Of a stretch of DNA of 18,342 bases, positions 5,116 through 14,139 are shown piece by piece (within the stretch, counting starts at the first letter, position 1; each line of letters begins with the position of its first letter). Under the pieces are notes generated by a model. That model was given only the letters and a program-made list of their open reading frames with translations, was not told the origin of the DNA and searched no databases. The DNA is taken from assembly GCA_003154055.1 (NCBI GenBank), contig PMCH01000073.1, positions 7,975 through 26,316 of the forward strand, given 5' to 3'. A program made the translations under genes and the position numbers. Origin of the DNA: Acidobacteriaceae bacterium. Lineage in GTDB: Bacteria; Acidobacteriota; Terriglobia; Terriglobales; Acidobacteriaceae.

Positions 5116-8007
5116 TTACGAGAGTACCTGTCGCACCAGTTCCGACAGCTTGACCAGCCCTGCCTTGACGTCGCTGCCCAGATGAACCCGCAGCGCCCTT
5201 CGCTTGCGGTCTGCCAGCACCTGGAAATCGCCGCGGGCCTGCGCGGACTTCACCACGCCAAACGTGTACTTCTGTCCGGGGACGGGCAGATCCTGCGCAT
5301 CGTCGCAAGTAATCTGCAGGAAAACCCCGCTGTTGGGCCCGCCTTTGTAAGCCTGTCCGGTGGAGTGCAGGAAGCGCGGCCCGAATCCGAGACACGTCGC
5401 GACCTGCTTGCGGTCGCGTACCGCATGCCGCAAGCCTTGCAGCAGAGACTCATGCTCGGCATTCATCTCCACATAAGCGAGCAGGCCGAAGTAGTCACCG
5501 GCATCCAGTCGCGCCAGGTGCGCCCGCAAGTAGTTCTTCAGCGATCGGTCGGAACCGGCAGCCTTCGCCAGTTCTGCAGCGTTTGCCGAATCGGTGAAGA
5601 GTTTGAAACCGCCTTCCTCGATGACTGGTTTCTCGGGCGGAAGCGACCCGTTCATCTCGTATTCCGAGGTCAGCTTCTTGGTCTCGATCTTGCTGGCTTC
5701 GACGTCCGGTTGATTGAAGGCATTGATCCCAATCACCGAGCCAGCCACTGCCGTGGCGATCTCCCAGCGGAAGAATTCCTGGCCGAGATCGTAAGTATCA
5801 GCCAGCGCGATGCGCACCACCGGATGTCCAGCTTTTTCCAGCGCTGTGACTTTCGCGTCCTGTCCCGCGTCGGGCGCGCCTTGTAAGCGGACATAGGCGA
5901 AGATGCGATCTTTTCCGTACACCTCCGGCGGCCCCAGTTCCTCGCGATCCACCGGGATGATGCCTTTGCCCAGTTTGCCCGTGGACTCAGCGATCAACTG
6001 CTCCATCCACGCGCCCAGGTCGGAGATTCCCGGCGAGGTGATGATCGTGATCTTGTCCTGCCCCAGGTTGCGGGCGCTGCCGAGGATCAGGCCGAGCAGT
6101 ACGCCCGGATTTTCCTCCACCGGCACACACGACTGGCAGGCCTGCACCATCTGTTCGGTGCGATCCAGAAATTTCTGAACATCCAGCCCCATCGCCGCTG
6201 CCGGTACCATTCCGAAATTGGAGAGCGCCGAATAGCGTCCGCCGATCGATGGCAGTCCATAAAATATGTGGCGGAAACGGTCTTTTTCGGCGACCTGCTG
6301 CATCTTGGAGCCTGGGTCGGTGATCGCGATGAAGCGGTCGCCCGCCTTGTCCGCGCCCAAAACTTGCTTCACGCGGTCGAAGAAATATTGTTTGTAGATG
6401 TTCGGCTCGAGCGTGCTACCCGATTTGCTGGAAACGATGAAGAGCGTCCTGGCGAGATCGATTTTCGCTTCCGTGTGCTTGATCTGCGCCGGATCGGTGG
6501 AATCGAGCACGTGAAGCCGGGGAAATCCCGGCACATGTCCGTAGGTGAGGGCCAGCACTTCGGGGCAGAGGCTTGATCCGCCCATTCCCAGCAGCAGGAT
6601 GTCGCGGAAGCCGCCGCTTTTCACTTCGGCCGCGAGTTCTTTCAGCTTATTGACGTTGGCGAGTTGCTGCTCAGTGATGCCAAGCCACCCCAGCCACTTC
6701 GCCTCGTCCTCGCCTGTCCAGAGCGAGGCATCGAACTGCCAGAGGCGCCTTACTTTTCCGGAAGCCCGCCAGTCATTGAGGTTTTTTTTTACCGCCGCGT
6801 CGAGCTCAGCTGGAAGCTTCAAACCCTGCTGGTTGACTTTGGGAGTCGTCTCGCGTTTCGTGCTCTTTTCGACCGCCGCCAGCAACTTGTCAAACGCATC
6901 GGCAAACAACTTGACGCCGTCCACGGTCAGCTTGTCGGTCACTTGCTTCATCGAGATGCCAACGCTGGCCAGGTCGGCCATTGCCTTCTGTGCGCCGGGC
7001 AAGTCCTCCGTCAGACTCTGTCGTGGCTTGCCGTGATCGCGGAAAGCGTCAATCGTGGCCGGAGGGACGGTGTTGACCGTGTCTGGCCCGATCAATTCCT
7101 CGACATAGATGACGTCACGGTAGTTCGGATTCTTGGTGCTGGTGCTGGCCCAGAGTACCCGTTGTGTTTGCGCGCCTTTCGCAGCCAGCGCTTTCCAGCG
7201 CGGAGTGGAGAAAATCTTCTGGTAAGCCTCGTAGGTCAGCTTGCCATTCGCGATGGCAACCTTGCCGAGAACGCTTTGCAGCTTGCCTTTGCGCGCCGGG
7301 TCGCTTTCCTTTTTGACCTGTTCGTCCAGCAGCGAATCCACGAGCGAGTCAATGCGGCTGATGAAGAAACTGGCCACACTGGCCATCTTGCTGACGTCTC
7401 CGCCGCCCGCCGCGAACTTCTCGACGCCCGCGACATAGGCTTCCGCCACCCGCTCATAAACCTCCTGCGCAAAAAGCAGCGTGATATTGATATTGATGCC
7501 TTCACTGAGCAGTTGCTGAACGGCGGGAATCCCTTCCGGCGTTCCCGGCACCTTGATCATCACGTTCTCGCGACCGACTGCTTTCCACAGCCGCAGCGCT
7601 TCATCCAGCGTGCCCTGCGTGTCGTGAGCCAGATACGGAGACACTTCCAGGCTTACATACCCATCGCGCTTCTTCGTGCCTTGGTAGACAGGCCGGAGCA
7701 GGTCGGCAGCGTCCTGAATGTCGCGAATCGCGAGCAGTTCATAACGCGCTTTGGCGTCGAGATCCTTGCGCCCCGCCAGCGAATCCAGAAAATCCTGGTA
7801 TTCCGTGCTGCCGGTGATTGCCTTTTCGAAAATCGCGGGATTGGAAGTCATCCCCCGCAAGCCGTCTTCATCGATCAACCGTTGCAGGTCTCCGCCCTTG
7901 AGCAGATCGCGCCGGATGTAATCGAGCCAGATGGACTGCCCGAACGTTTGCAGCTGTTTCAGGGGATTGACGGCCTTGCCGGCTACCAACGCGTCGACGG
8001 GATTCAT
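5116..8007 (-). CDS. tal-pgi: Bifunctional transaldolase / glucose-6-phosphate isomerase fusion
   Basis: Predicted 963-residue two-domain cytoplasmic enzyme. The transaldolase domain covers about 10-375: MTSNPAIFEKAI at 53-64, MIKVPGT at 150-156 with Schiff-base Lys152, and INITLLFA at 173-180. It moves a three-carbon unit between sugar phosphates. The isomerase domain covers about 400-960: GMGGSSL at 474-480, the sugar-phosphate loop SSKSGSTLEP at 526-535, GGRYSALSNFG at 589-599, and HSTGQAYKGG at 881-890. It interconverts fructose- and glucose-6-phosphate. AAGGAG five bases before the ATG at 8007 fixes the start. It lies 53 bases after tkt. A nine-adenine run falls in the interdomain linker (residues 406-409). 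This fusion is a known architecture in several phyla, and its length fits that family. Confidence 0.96.
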   Translation of the reverse strand: MNPVDALVAGKAVNPLKQLQTFGQSIWLDYIRRDLLKGGDLQRLIDEDGLRGMTSNPAIFEKAITGSTEYQDFLDSLAGRKDLDAKARYELLAIRDIQDAADLLRPVYQGTKKRDGYVSLEVSPYLAHDTQGTLDEALRLWKAVGRENVMIKVPGTPEGIPAVQQLLSEGININITLLFAQEVYERVAEAYVAGVEKFAAGGGDVSKMASVASFFISRIDSLVDSLLDEQVKKESDPARKGKLQSVLGKVAIANGKLTYEAYQKIFSTPRWKALAAKGAQTQRVLWASTSTKNPNYRDVIYVEELIGPDTVNTVPPATIDAFRDHGKPRQSLTEDLPGAQKAMADLASVGISMKQVTDKLTVDGVKLFADAFDKLLAAVEKSTKRETTPKVNQQGLKLPAELDAAVKKNLNDWRASGKVRRLWQFDASLWTGEDEAKWLGWLGITEQQLANVNKLKELAAEVKSGGFRDILLLGMGGSSLCPEVLALTYGHVPGFPRLHVLDSTDPAQIKHTEAKIDLARTLFIVSSKSGSTLEPNIYKQYFFDRVKQVLGADKAGDRFIAITDPGSKMQQVAEKDRFRHIFYGLPSIGGRYSALSNFGMVPAAAMGLDVQKFLDRTEQMVQACQSCVPVEENPGVLLGLILGSARNLGQDKITIITSPGISDLGAWMEQLIAESTGKLGKGIIPVDREELGPPEVYGKDRIFAYVRLQGAPDAGQDAKVTALEKAGHPVVRIALADTYDLGQEFFRWEIATAVAGSVIGINAFNQPDVEASKIETKKLTSEYEMNGSLPPEKPVIEEGGFKLFTDSANAAELAKAAGSDRSLKNYLRAHLARLDAGDYFGLLAYVEMNAEHESLLQGLRHAVRDRKQVATCLGFGPRFLHSTGQAYKGGPNSGVFLQITCDDAQDLPVPGQKYTFGVVKSAQARGDFQVLADRKRRALRVHLGSDVKAGLVKLSELVRQVLS
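6782..6790 (-). other. A9 slippery run in the Tal-PGI linker
   Basis: In mRNA sense the codons are GTA AAA AAA AAC (residues 406-409), giving nine adenines and an in-frame A-AAA-AAC heptamer, a classic -1 frameshift motif. After a -1 slip the next codons are CCT CAA TGA, with the stop at 6773-6775, giving a transaldolase-only product of about 411 residues. After a +1 shift a TAA occurs at 6750-6752. The sequence shows the motif and the stops; whether slippage happens is unknown. Confidence 0.45.
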
Positions 8008-8060
8008 GACGTCTCCTTGCTGCTGGGCAGACAGACTCGCTGCCTGACGTTAAAACACGG

Positions 8061-10139
8061 TTACTTCGCGGCCAGTTCTCGCGCCGCCTGCATCACGGTT
8101 TCGGGGTTGAACCCGAACTTCTTCTGCAAATCCTTGAGCGGCGCCGAAGCGCCAAACGTCCGCATTCCAATAACGCGACCCTTCATGCCCACATAATGCG
8201 CCCAGCCGAAGGTGGCAGCCTGCTCCACCGCGACCCGCGCGGTCAAATCCGGCGGAAGCACCTGATCGCGGTAACTCTGATCCTGGCGCTCGAAAATCTC
8301 CCAGGAAGGCATGCTGACTACGCGGGCCTTGATCCCTTCCTGCTTGAGTTTCTCGTACGCATCCACGCAGATGCTCACCTCGCTGCCGGTTGCCATCAGG
8401 ATCACCTGGGGCTTGCCTCCCTCGGCATCCGCCAGAATGTAGGCGCCGCGAGCCGCGCCGGAAGCCGGTGCATATTTCGCGCGGTCGAGGGTGGGCAGAG
8501 CCTGCCGCGTCAGGATGAGCGCAACCGGTTCGTGGCGCTGCTTCATGATGACCTTCCACGCCTCGACTACTTCATTGGCATCCGCGGGCCGCAGCGTGAT
8601 CAGACCGGGAACCGCCCGCAGCGACGCCAGTTGCTCGATTGGCTGATGGGTTGGCCCGTCTTCGCCGACGCCGATCGAATCATGCGTGTAGATCCAGATC
8701 GCCGGAACTTCCATGATGGCCGACAGCCGGATCGGCGCTTTCATGTAATCGCTGAAAATCAGGAAGGTCGAGCCGTAGGGGCGAATCTTCGACAACGACA
8801 TCCCGTTCACGATCGCTCCCATGGTGTGCTCGCGAATGCCGAAATGAAAATTGCGTCCGTTGTACTGGCCCGCTTCGAAGTCTCCCGCTCCGTCAAATGT
8901 GAGCCGGGTCTTGGTAGAGGGATACAGGTCCGCCGAGCCTCCCATGAGCCAGGGGTGGTTCTTTGCGATGGCATTGAGAACCTTGGCAGAAGAATCGCGG
9001 CTTGCCAGCCCCTTGGCGTCTGCCGGAAAACTGGGCAACTCCTTGTCCCAGCCATCGGGTAGCTCGCGGCGCTGCATGCGGTCGATCTCATTGGCGAGAT
9101 CCGGGAATTGCGCCCGGTACTTAGTGAAGAGCGTTGTCCACTGGTTGCGCAGCTGCTTGCCCCGCTTGCCAATGCCATCGCGGAAATTCTCGCGAACCCC
9201 GTGCGGGACGAGGAACTTCGCATCCTCCGGCCATCCGTAGGCGCGTTTGGTCAGCTTGATTTCTTCCTCGCCCAGCGGCTCGCCGTGCGCTTCTTTTGTG
9301 TCCTGCCGGTTGGGTGACCCGTAGCCGATGTGGCTGTCCACGATGATTAACTTGGGCCGGTCTTTCACCCCGAGCGCGTGAGTGTAAGCGGTTGCCAGTT
9401 GCCCGAGGTCATTCGCGTCATGGACGTGCGTCACGTCCCAGCCGTAGCTCAGGAAGCGCGCCGCCACTTCCTCGCTGAACGCCAGGTCAGTCTTGCCTTC
9501 GATCGTGATCTTGTTGTTGTCATAGATCCAGCACAGGTTCGCGAGCTTCAGGTGCCCGGCAACCGAGGCGGCTTCCGATGAAATTCCTTCCATCATGTCG
9601 CCGTCGCCGCAAAACACCCAGATGTTGTAGTTGAAGATCTCAAAACCTGGACGATTGAAATGTTCCGCCAGCCATCGTTCGGCAATCGCCATGCCCACGC
9701 TGTTCCCGCAGCCCTGGCCCAAAGGCCCAGTGGTCGTTTCAACTCCTGAGGTCCAGCGATATTCGGGATGCCCTGGCGTCTTGCTGCCCAGTTGGCGGAA
9801 ATTCTTGATGTCGTCGAGTGAGACCGCGGGCTCACTCAATACTTCGTATTTCGAATTTACGGAGTGGACGCCCGCCAGGTACAGCATCGAGTACAGCAGC
9901 ATGGACGCGTGCCCGTTCGAGAGAACAAAGCGGTCGCGATTGGGCCAGATTGGATCTTCCGGGTCGTAGCGCAGAAATTGCTGCCACAGACTATAGGCGA
10001 CAGGCGCCAGCGCCATCGGTGTACCGGGATGTCCGGAGTTTGCTTTCTGCACCGCATCCATCGAAAGGGTGCGGATGGTGTTGATACACAGCTGATCGAG
10101 TTGCTTACCCGTCACAGCACCCTGGTCACTGACGGCCAT
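8061..10139 (-). CDS. tkt: Transketolase
   Basis: Predicted 692-residue thiamine-diphosphate enzyme of the non-oxidative pentose phosphate branch, transferring two-carbon units from ketose to aldose phosphates. It shows SGHPGTPMAL (35-44) and the TPP/metal motif GDGDMMEG (178-185) ending at the NN pair of IYDNNKITIEG. GIREHTMGAI (434-443) carries the catalytic Glu437, and THDSIGVGEDGPTHQP (485-500) is also present. The length is typical. An upstream in-frame start at 10208 would add 23 residues; the ATG at 10139 is chosen because GGAGG (10144-10148) precedes it by four bases. It is the first gene of the operon, so the operon promoter should lie in 10140-10348 or further upstream. Confidence 0.97.
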   Translation of the reverse strand: MAVSDQGAVTGKQLDQLCINTIRTLSMDAVQKANSGHPGTPMALAPVAYSLWQQFLRYDPEDPIWPNRDRFVLSNGHASMLLYSMLYLAGVHSVNSKYEVLSEPAVSLDDIKNFRQLGSKTPGHPEYRWTSGVETTTGPLGQGCGNSVGMAIAERWLAEHFNRPGFEIFNYNIWVFCGDGDMMEGISSEAASVAGHLKLANLCWIYDNNKITIEGKTDLAFSEEVAARFLSYGWDVTHVHDANDLGQLATAYTHALGVKDRPKLIIVDSHIGYGSPNRQDTKEAHGEPLGEEEIKLTKRAYGWPEDAKFLVPHGVRENFRDGIGKRGKQLRNQWTTLFTKYRAQFPDLANEIDRMQRRELPDGWDKELPSFPADAKGLASRDSSAKVLNAIAKNHPWLMGGSADLYPSTKTRLTFDGAGDFEAGQYNGRNFHFGIREHTMGAIVNGMSLSKIRPYGSTFLIFSDYMKAPIRLSAIMEVPAIWIYTHDSIGVGEDGPTHQPIEQLASLRAVPGLITLRPADANEVVEAWKVIMKQRHEPVALILTRQALPTLDRAKYAPASGAARGAYILADAEGGKPQVILMATGSEVSICVDAYEKLKQEGIKARVVSMPSWEIFERQDQSYRDQVLPPDLTARVAVEQAATFGWAHYVGMKGRVIGMRTFGASAPLKDLQKKFGFNPETVMQAARELAAK

Positions 10140-10348
10140 CGATCCTCCAGACCCACGTTTTTCCGCTGACCCATCCGTGAGATGAAGGAGGGGGCGGTTT
10201 CGATACATCAGCCCGCGTCATCGAGTCTACAAGGTCACGAGGACTACATTCGCGGAGCCTCAAAATTTTACACCGGGAGGAACGCGGAGTCGTATGGGAA
10301 AGGTCGTAGATTCGAGGTTAGCGCCCGCTGAGCCTCGACCCGAGCGTT
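10140..10348 (-). promoter_or_regulatory. Leader/promoter region of the pentose phosphate operon
   Basis: This 209-base gap separates the HD-GYP stop codon from tkt. It contains the tkt ribosome binding site GGAGG (10144-10148). An AT-rich TGTAAAAT (10265-10272, minus strand) could serve as a -10 element, although no good -35 sits 16-18 bases upstream of it. A hairpin lies at its HD-GYP end. That the operon promoter lies here is inference from layout. Confidence 0.35.
10312..10338 (-). other. Hairpin behind the HD-GYP stop codon
   Basis: TCGAGG and CCTCGA (10312-10317, 10333-10338) form a 6-base-pair stem with a smaller AGCG/CGCT helix inside. It starts ten bases after the HD-GYP stop codon on that strand. 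No T-tract follows, so it is a weak terminator candidate at best. Confidence 0.3.
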
Positions 10349-11593
10349 TCAGATCAGGTAGGCCTTGCCCTGACTGACTCGGTGTTGCAGCGTGGCGGCA
10401 AGCTGGTCCACATCGGTCGGGGAGAGATTCACCGCGCTTCCTTCAAGAATCGGGAAGCGATTGCTGCCCACGGCATCGCGCCGGATCTGGATGAGCAGCG
10501 CCTGCATGGCCTCCGCATCATACTTCTGTGGTGTCAGCCGGATCAGTTCCTGCAAAGCGCGTCCCAGCGGCAGAGACTCACGATAGGGCCGCTCGCTGGT
10601 CATGGCGTCAAAAGTGTCGGCCAGCGCGACAATGCGGACTTCCTGCGACATCTCTTGAGCGTGCAGGCCGTCCGGATAGCCTGTTCCATCGCCGCGCTCG
10701 TGATGCCAGCGCACAATCTCGGGAATCTGCGGCCACGGGAACTGCACATTGCTGACGATCTGGTGCCCCACCACGGTGTGGTCGGCCATCTCGCGAAACT
10801 CTTCCGGGTTCAACGACGTCGTCTTGCCGAATAGCCGCTTGTCGACCGCCACTTTGCCAATGTCGTGCAGATATCCCGCGGACCGCAGGGAAGCGACGTT
10901 GCTCGGATCCATCCCCATGGCTTCGCCGATGGCCTGTGCGTAGCGTCCCACCCGCAGCGAGTGTCCATGAATGTTCACGTGCTTTACGTCAATCGCAGCC
11001 GCGAACGCTTCCAGCGCGTTGTCGTAGAACCCATGCAGAGACGCGAGCAGCCGCAGGTTTTCCGACACACGCTGGGCCAGCGTCTGGCTGAGCGAATGAT
11101 TCTGAATGGCCAACGCTACAAAATGGCTGAGCAGTTGGATCGCGTCGAGCGCGTCGTCCTCGTACGCCGCGTTTCCGTCGCGCCGCCCCAGGACGATCAA
11201 TCCTGCGAGCTTGCCCCGTACCTTGAGCGGGCAGATGCACTTGAAAAGCTCCGGAGCCACATTCCCGTTCGAACTGAGGAAAATGTCGTAGGTGCTGCTG
11301 TTCAGCAGGACCGGTCCGGTAGCCGCGGTCAGGGTGTGGACGTGTCGCGGAAGCAGTGGGATTAACGCGGGATCGGGGAGCAGCGCGAATCCCTGGGCGT
11401 CCACCGAGGTGAGAAGGGAAGGCCGCTCGCCAAAAGAGAATAAGACGGCTTCACGCGCGCCAGCAGCTTCGATCACCGCCGCCAGCATGGCATGTGCGGT
11501 CTGGCGAAAATCACGGTCCGCTGTGAGTTCGGGACCGAAATCGGCCAGCGCCTCTACCGTTCGCAACAGCTTTTTGAGATTGGTTCTCTGCAA
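10349..11593 (-). CDS. GAF domain + HD-GYP phosphodiesterase-type protein
   Basis: Predicted 414-residue cytoplasmic signalling protein. Residues about 25-165 look like a GAF sensory domain (DALDAIQLLSHFVALAIQNH forms its last helix). Residues about 195-365 are an HD-GYP domain: HGHSLRV (209-215), the HD pair His243-Asp244 in LHDIGK, His272 and His277, and HHERGDGTGYPDG at 297-309. HD-GYP proteins typically hydrolyse cyclic di-GMP, and the canonical HHExxDGxGYP is intact, so activity is likely. The GAF ligand is unknown. The start is a TTG at 11593, because no ATG, GTG or other TTG lies between it and the in-frame stop upstream; no clear ribosome binding site is seen. It is divergent from the gene at 11754. 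Confidence 0.88.
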   Translation of the reverse strand: MQRTNLKKLLRTVEALADFGPELTADRDFRQTAHAMLAAVIEAAGAREAVLFSFGERPSLLTSVDAQGFALLPDPALIPLLPRHVHTLTAATGPVLLNSSTYDIFLSSNGNVAPELFKCICPLKVRGKLAGLIVLGRRDGNAAYEDDALDAIQLLSHFVALAIQNHSLSQTLAQRVSENLRLLASLHGFYDNALEAFAAAIDVKHVNIHGHSLRVGRYAQAIGEAMGMDPSNVASLRSAGYLHDIGKVAVDKRLFGKTTSLNPEEFREMADHTVVGHQIVSNVQFPWPQIPEIVRWHHERGDGTGYPDGLHAQEMSQEVRIVALADTFDAMTSERPYRESLPLGRALQELIRLTPQKYDAEAMQALLIQIRRDAVGSNRFPILEGSAVNLSPTDVDQLAATLQHRVSQGKAYLI

Positions 11594-11753
11594 TGCCCCA
11601 CGCGGAGGAAACTGCGAGAATCCAGAGCCGCTATCAGCCTAGCATGCGGACGCGGGGCAGGATTGTTAGTTAGTTTGGTGCGGTGGAATCTACGCCTCCG
11701 CCGCTCGTTCTCAACATCTTCGCTACACTGTGTTGATCGAGCGGAGGGTTTGA
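11594..11753. promoter_or_regulatory. Divergent intergenic region between the HD-GYP and SpeE-like genes
   Basis: These 160 bases must hold promoters for both divergent genes. The right-hand gene has a strong ribosome binding site, GGAGGG (11743-11748), five bases before its ATG. TACACT (11724-11729) could be a -10 hexamer for it, without a matching -35. Nothing convincing was found for the HD-GYP side. Confidence 0.35.
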
Positions 11754-14123
11754 ATGGATCGTGCGTACCTGCGTCTCTTGACGCTCGCGGTGGGCGGCAG
11801 CTTGCTGGCTCCAGTGGTCACTCTTCTGGCCAGCCGTTACATGCGGGACCGGCTCTTTCCCTGGGCACAGTTGCCCGGCTACATGTTGGTTGCCCTGCTC
11901 TTGATTTCGCTGGCCTTGGCGATGCGGTGGCTCCTGCGCCGGTTCGACTCTCGATTGGAGAATGCTGCGGCTGAGCAGGCTGCCTTCCTGATGGAGGAGT
12001 TACCAGAACGTTGGATCAACTCCGCCATTTTTGCCGCCGCTGCTCTCAGCCTGTTTCTGGAACTGACGATGATCCGCTGGCAGGCCACGGTTTTCCCTTT
12101 CTTTTCTTTTTACAAGAACCTTTCCCTCCTCTCCTGTTTCGCTGGACTGGGCTTGGGGTATGCGATGGGAAGGCGGGGCCGCTTATCTTTGGTGCTCACG
12201 CTGCCGATTTTGTGCTGGCAGATCCTGTTCATGACGAGCATGCGCTACGGCCTGACATACGCCCAGTTCCAGAGCCTGTATGTCCTACCGATCCGCGAAC
12301 AGTTGAATATGGGCTTGCCCAAAGCGGCCCAGTTTTATTACGGCCTGCAAACCTACTTCGTGTTGGCCGTGGTGTTCCTGCTCACCGCCCTTGCGTTCAT
12401 TCCGATTGGCCAGTTGTGCGGTTGTCTGATGGAACGCCGGGGAAAACTGACCGCCTATGGTTTTAATCTTCTGGGCAGCCTGGCAGGCGTGCTTTTGATG
12501 TTCCTGGTCAGCGCTTTTTGGACACCGCCCACGATGTGGTTCCTGCTGGCGTTCTCTGTCTTGCTTTGTTTTCATGCCAGAAAAAAAGCAGTCTTCACGG
12601 TGGGCGCAGTCTCCATGTTGATCGCGCTGCTTGTTCTGGAGTGGCCCGTCAGCCCCACCCTGCAAAAAATCTATTCCCCGTACCAGCTTCTCGAGGTCGG
12701 GCGCAACGATAACGGCCTGATGGAGATCCGTGCCGCCGGCCATTACTACCAGAAGGTCTACGATTTTTCGGGGAGTGCCGATAGCCTGCCGGCGAACTCC
12801 TTTATCCGAAGGGCTAGAGATTACTACGACATGCCCTACAAGATTTTGACCCACCCGGCGGACGTTGCCGTGGTAGGTGCGGGCACCGGCAATGACGTAT
12901 CCGCGGCGCTACGTGGCGGAGCGGAGCGCGTGGACGCGATCGAAATCGATCCGGCCATTCTGATGCTGGGGCACGACGGTCATCCCGAACATCCATATTC
13001 CAATCCGCGGGTTCATTCAGTGGTCAACGATGCGCGCTCGTTCCTGCGTACCACGGATCGGCGTTACGACCTGATCGTGTTCGGGTTGCTCGACTCCCAC
13101 ACTCTGCTGAGCCAGGCTTCGAGTGTGCGGCTTGATTCCTTTGTCTACACCGTCGAGGCCATGCGCGAAGCACGCGCGCGCCTGCAGCCCCACGGCGTCA
13201 TCTCGCTGGCCTTTTCCGTGCTGAATGATCAGCTCGGACGCAAGATTTATCTCATGCTGCAGGATGCCTTCGATGGGCAGCCCCCGGTCTGCATCCAGGT
13301 TGGCTACGACGGCGGAGTTGTGTTTCTGGAGTCAGCCGATCGCCACTTAGTGGTGCCGCCCGCTTTCATCGCTGAGCGTGGTTTCTACAACCGCTCTCCG
13401 ACCTACGCTAACCCTGCCATCCGTGCCGACGTCTCCACCGATGATTGGCCGTTCTTCTACATGCCGGAACGGGTGTATCCGGTCTCTTATCTGGTGATGG
13501 TGGCGCTTGTTCTAGTGCTGTCGCTCCTGCTGCTCACGAACTTCCTTCCCGAGCGGCCGCGAGCCGGCAACCTCGCCTTCTTCCTGCTCGGAGCGGGTTT
13601 CATGTTGGTCGAGACCAAGGGCATCACGGAATTGGGGCTCACCTTCGGCAATTCTTGGCAGGTGATCGGCATCGCCATCGCAGGAATCATGGTGATGGCA
13701 TTCTTCGCCAACTGGATCGTGCAGCGGTTCGCCATTACCCGTTCGATGGTTCCTTATGCCTTGCTGCTTGTCTCGCTCGCGCTCGGCTGGTGGGTCGCGA
13801 AAAGTGGCGGACTCCCCTCCACCTGGGCCGGCCGCCTCGGAACCGCCTTGCTCCTGACCTCGCCCATGTTTTTCTCCGGCATCGTCTTCTCAACGCTGCT
13901 CAAGACACGCGGCGAAATCTCAGGCGTTATGTCGGCGAACCTGTTCGGCGCCATGTGTGGAGGGCTACTGGAATACAACTCCATGTATTTCGGATTCCAG
14001 TTCCTTTACCTGATGGCTGCCGGCCTGTATCTTCTGGCGTTCGTCTGGGAGCTTCTGGGATCGAAACTGGATCCCACCGTCGTGGGAGCCGGGAAGGTTG
14101 CCGCTGCTCTTTCAGAGAGGTAA
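11754..14123 (+). CDS. Polytopic membrane protein with central spermidine-synthase-like domain
   Basis: Predicted 789-residue inner-membrane protein. About nine hydrophobic segments fall in residues 8-298, a soluble Rossmann-type domain at about 310-560, and six or seven further segments at 577-766. The soluble part follows the spermine/spermidine synthase fold: YYDMPYKILTHP (357-368), nucleotide loop VVGAGTGND (373-381), acidic EIDP (397-400), NDARSFL (425-431) and YDLIVFGLLDS (438-448). The catalytic Asp of true aminopropyltransferases (first D of the VDSTDP motif) corresponds to Gly444 here, although Asp447 matches the second. Polyamine synthesis is therefore doubtful; the domain may bind a nucleoside ligand or act on another substrate. 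GGAGGG five bases upstream supports the ATG. It ends 16 bases from the convergent glycosyltransferase gene. Confidence 0.85.
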   Translation: MDRAYLRLLTLAVGGSLLAPVVTLLASRYMRDRLFPWAQLPGYMLVALLLISLALAMRWLLRRFDSRLENAAAEQAAFLMEELPERWINSAIFAAAALSLFLELTMIRWQATVFPFFSFYKNLSLLSCFAGLGLGYAMGRRGRLSLVLTLPILCWQILFMTSMRYGLTYAQFQSLYVLPIREQLNMGLPKAAQFYYGLQTYFVLAVVFLLTALAFIPIGQLCGCLMERRGKLTAYGFNLLGSLAGVLLMFLVSAFWTPPTMWFLLAFSVLLCFHARKKAVFTVGAVSMLIALLVLEWPVSPTLQKIYSPYQLLEVGRNDNGLMEIRAAGHYYQKVYDFSGSADSLPANSFIRRARDYYDMPYKILTHPADVAVVGAGTGNDVSAALRGGAERVDAIEIDPAILMLGHDGHPEHPYSNPRVHSVVNDARSFLRTTDRRYDLIVFGLLDSHTLLSQASSVRLDSFVYTVEAMREARARLQPHGVISLAFSVLNDQLGRKIYLMLQDAFDGQPPVCIQVGYDGGVVFLESADRHLVVPPAFIAERGFYNRSPTYANPAIRADVSTDDWPFFYMPERVYPVSYLVMVALVLVLSLLLLTNFLPERPRAGNLAFFLLGAGFMLVETKGITELGLTFGNSWQVIGIAIAGIMVMAFFANWIVQRFAITRSMVPYALLLVSLALGWWVAKSGGLPSTWAGRLGTALLLTSPMFFSGIVFSTLLKTRGEISGVMSANLFGAMCGGLLEYNSMYFGFQFLYLMAAGLYLLAFVWELLGSKLDPTVVGAGKVAAALSER

Positions 14124-14139
14124 TGCCCGCAGCCTCTAC

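Noticed and set aside
6664..8196. Long plus-strand open frame opposite tal-pgi
   Set aside because: Antisense to the transaldolase domain, no ribosome binding site, no recognisable motif; the fusion on the minus strand explains the region fully.
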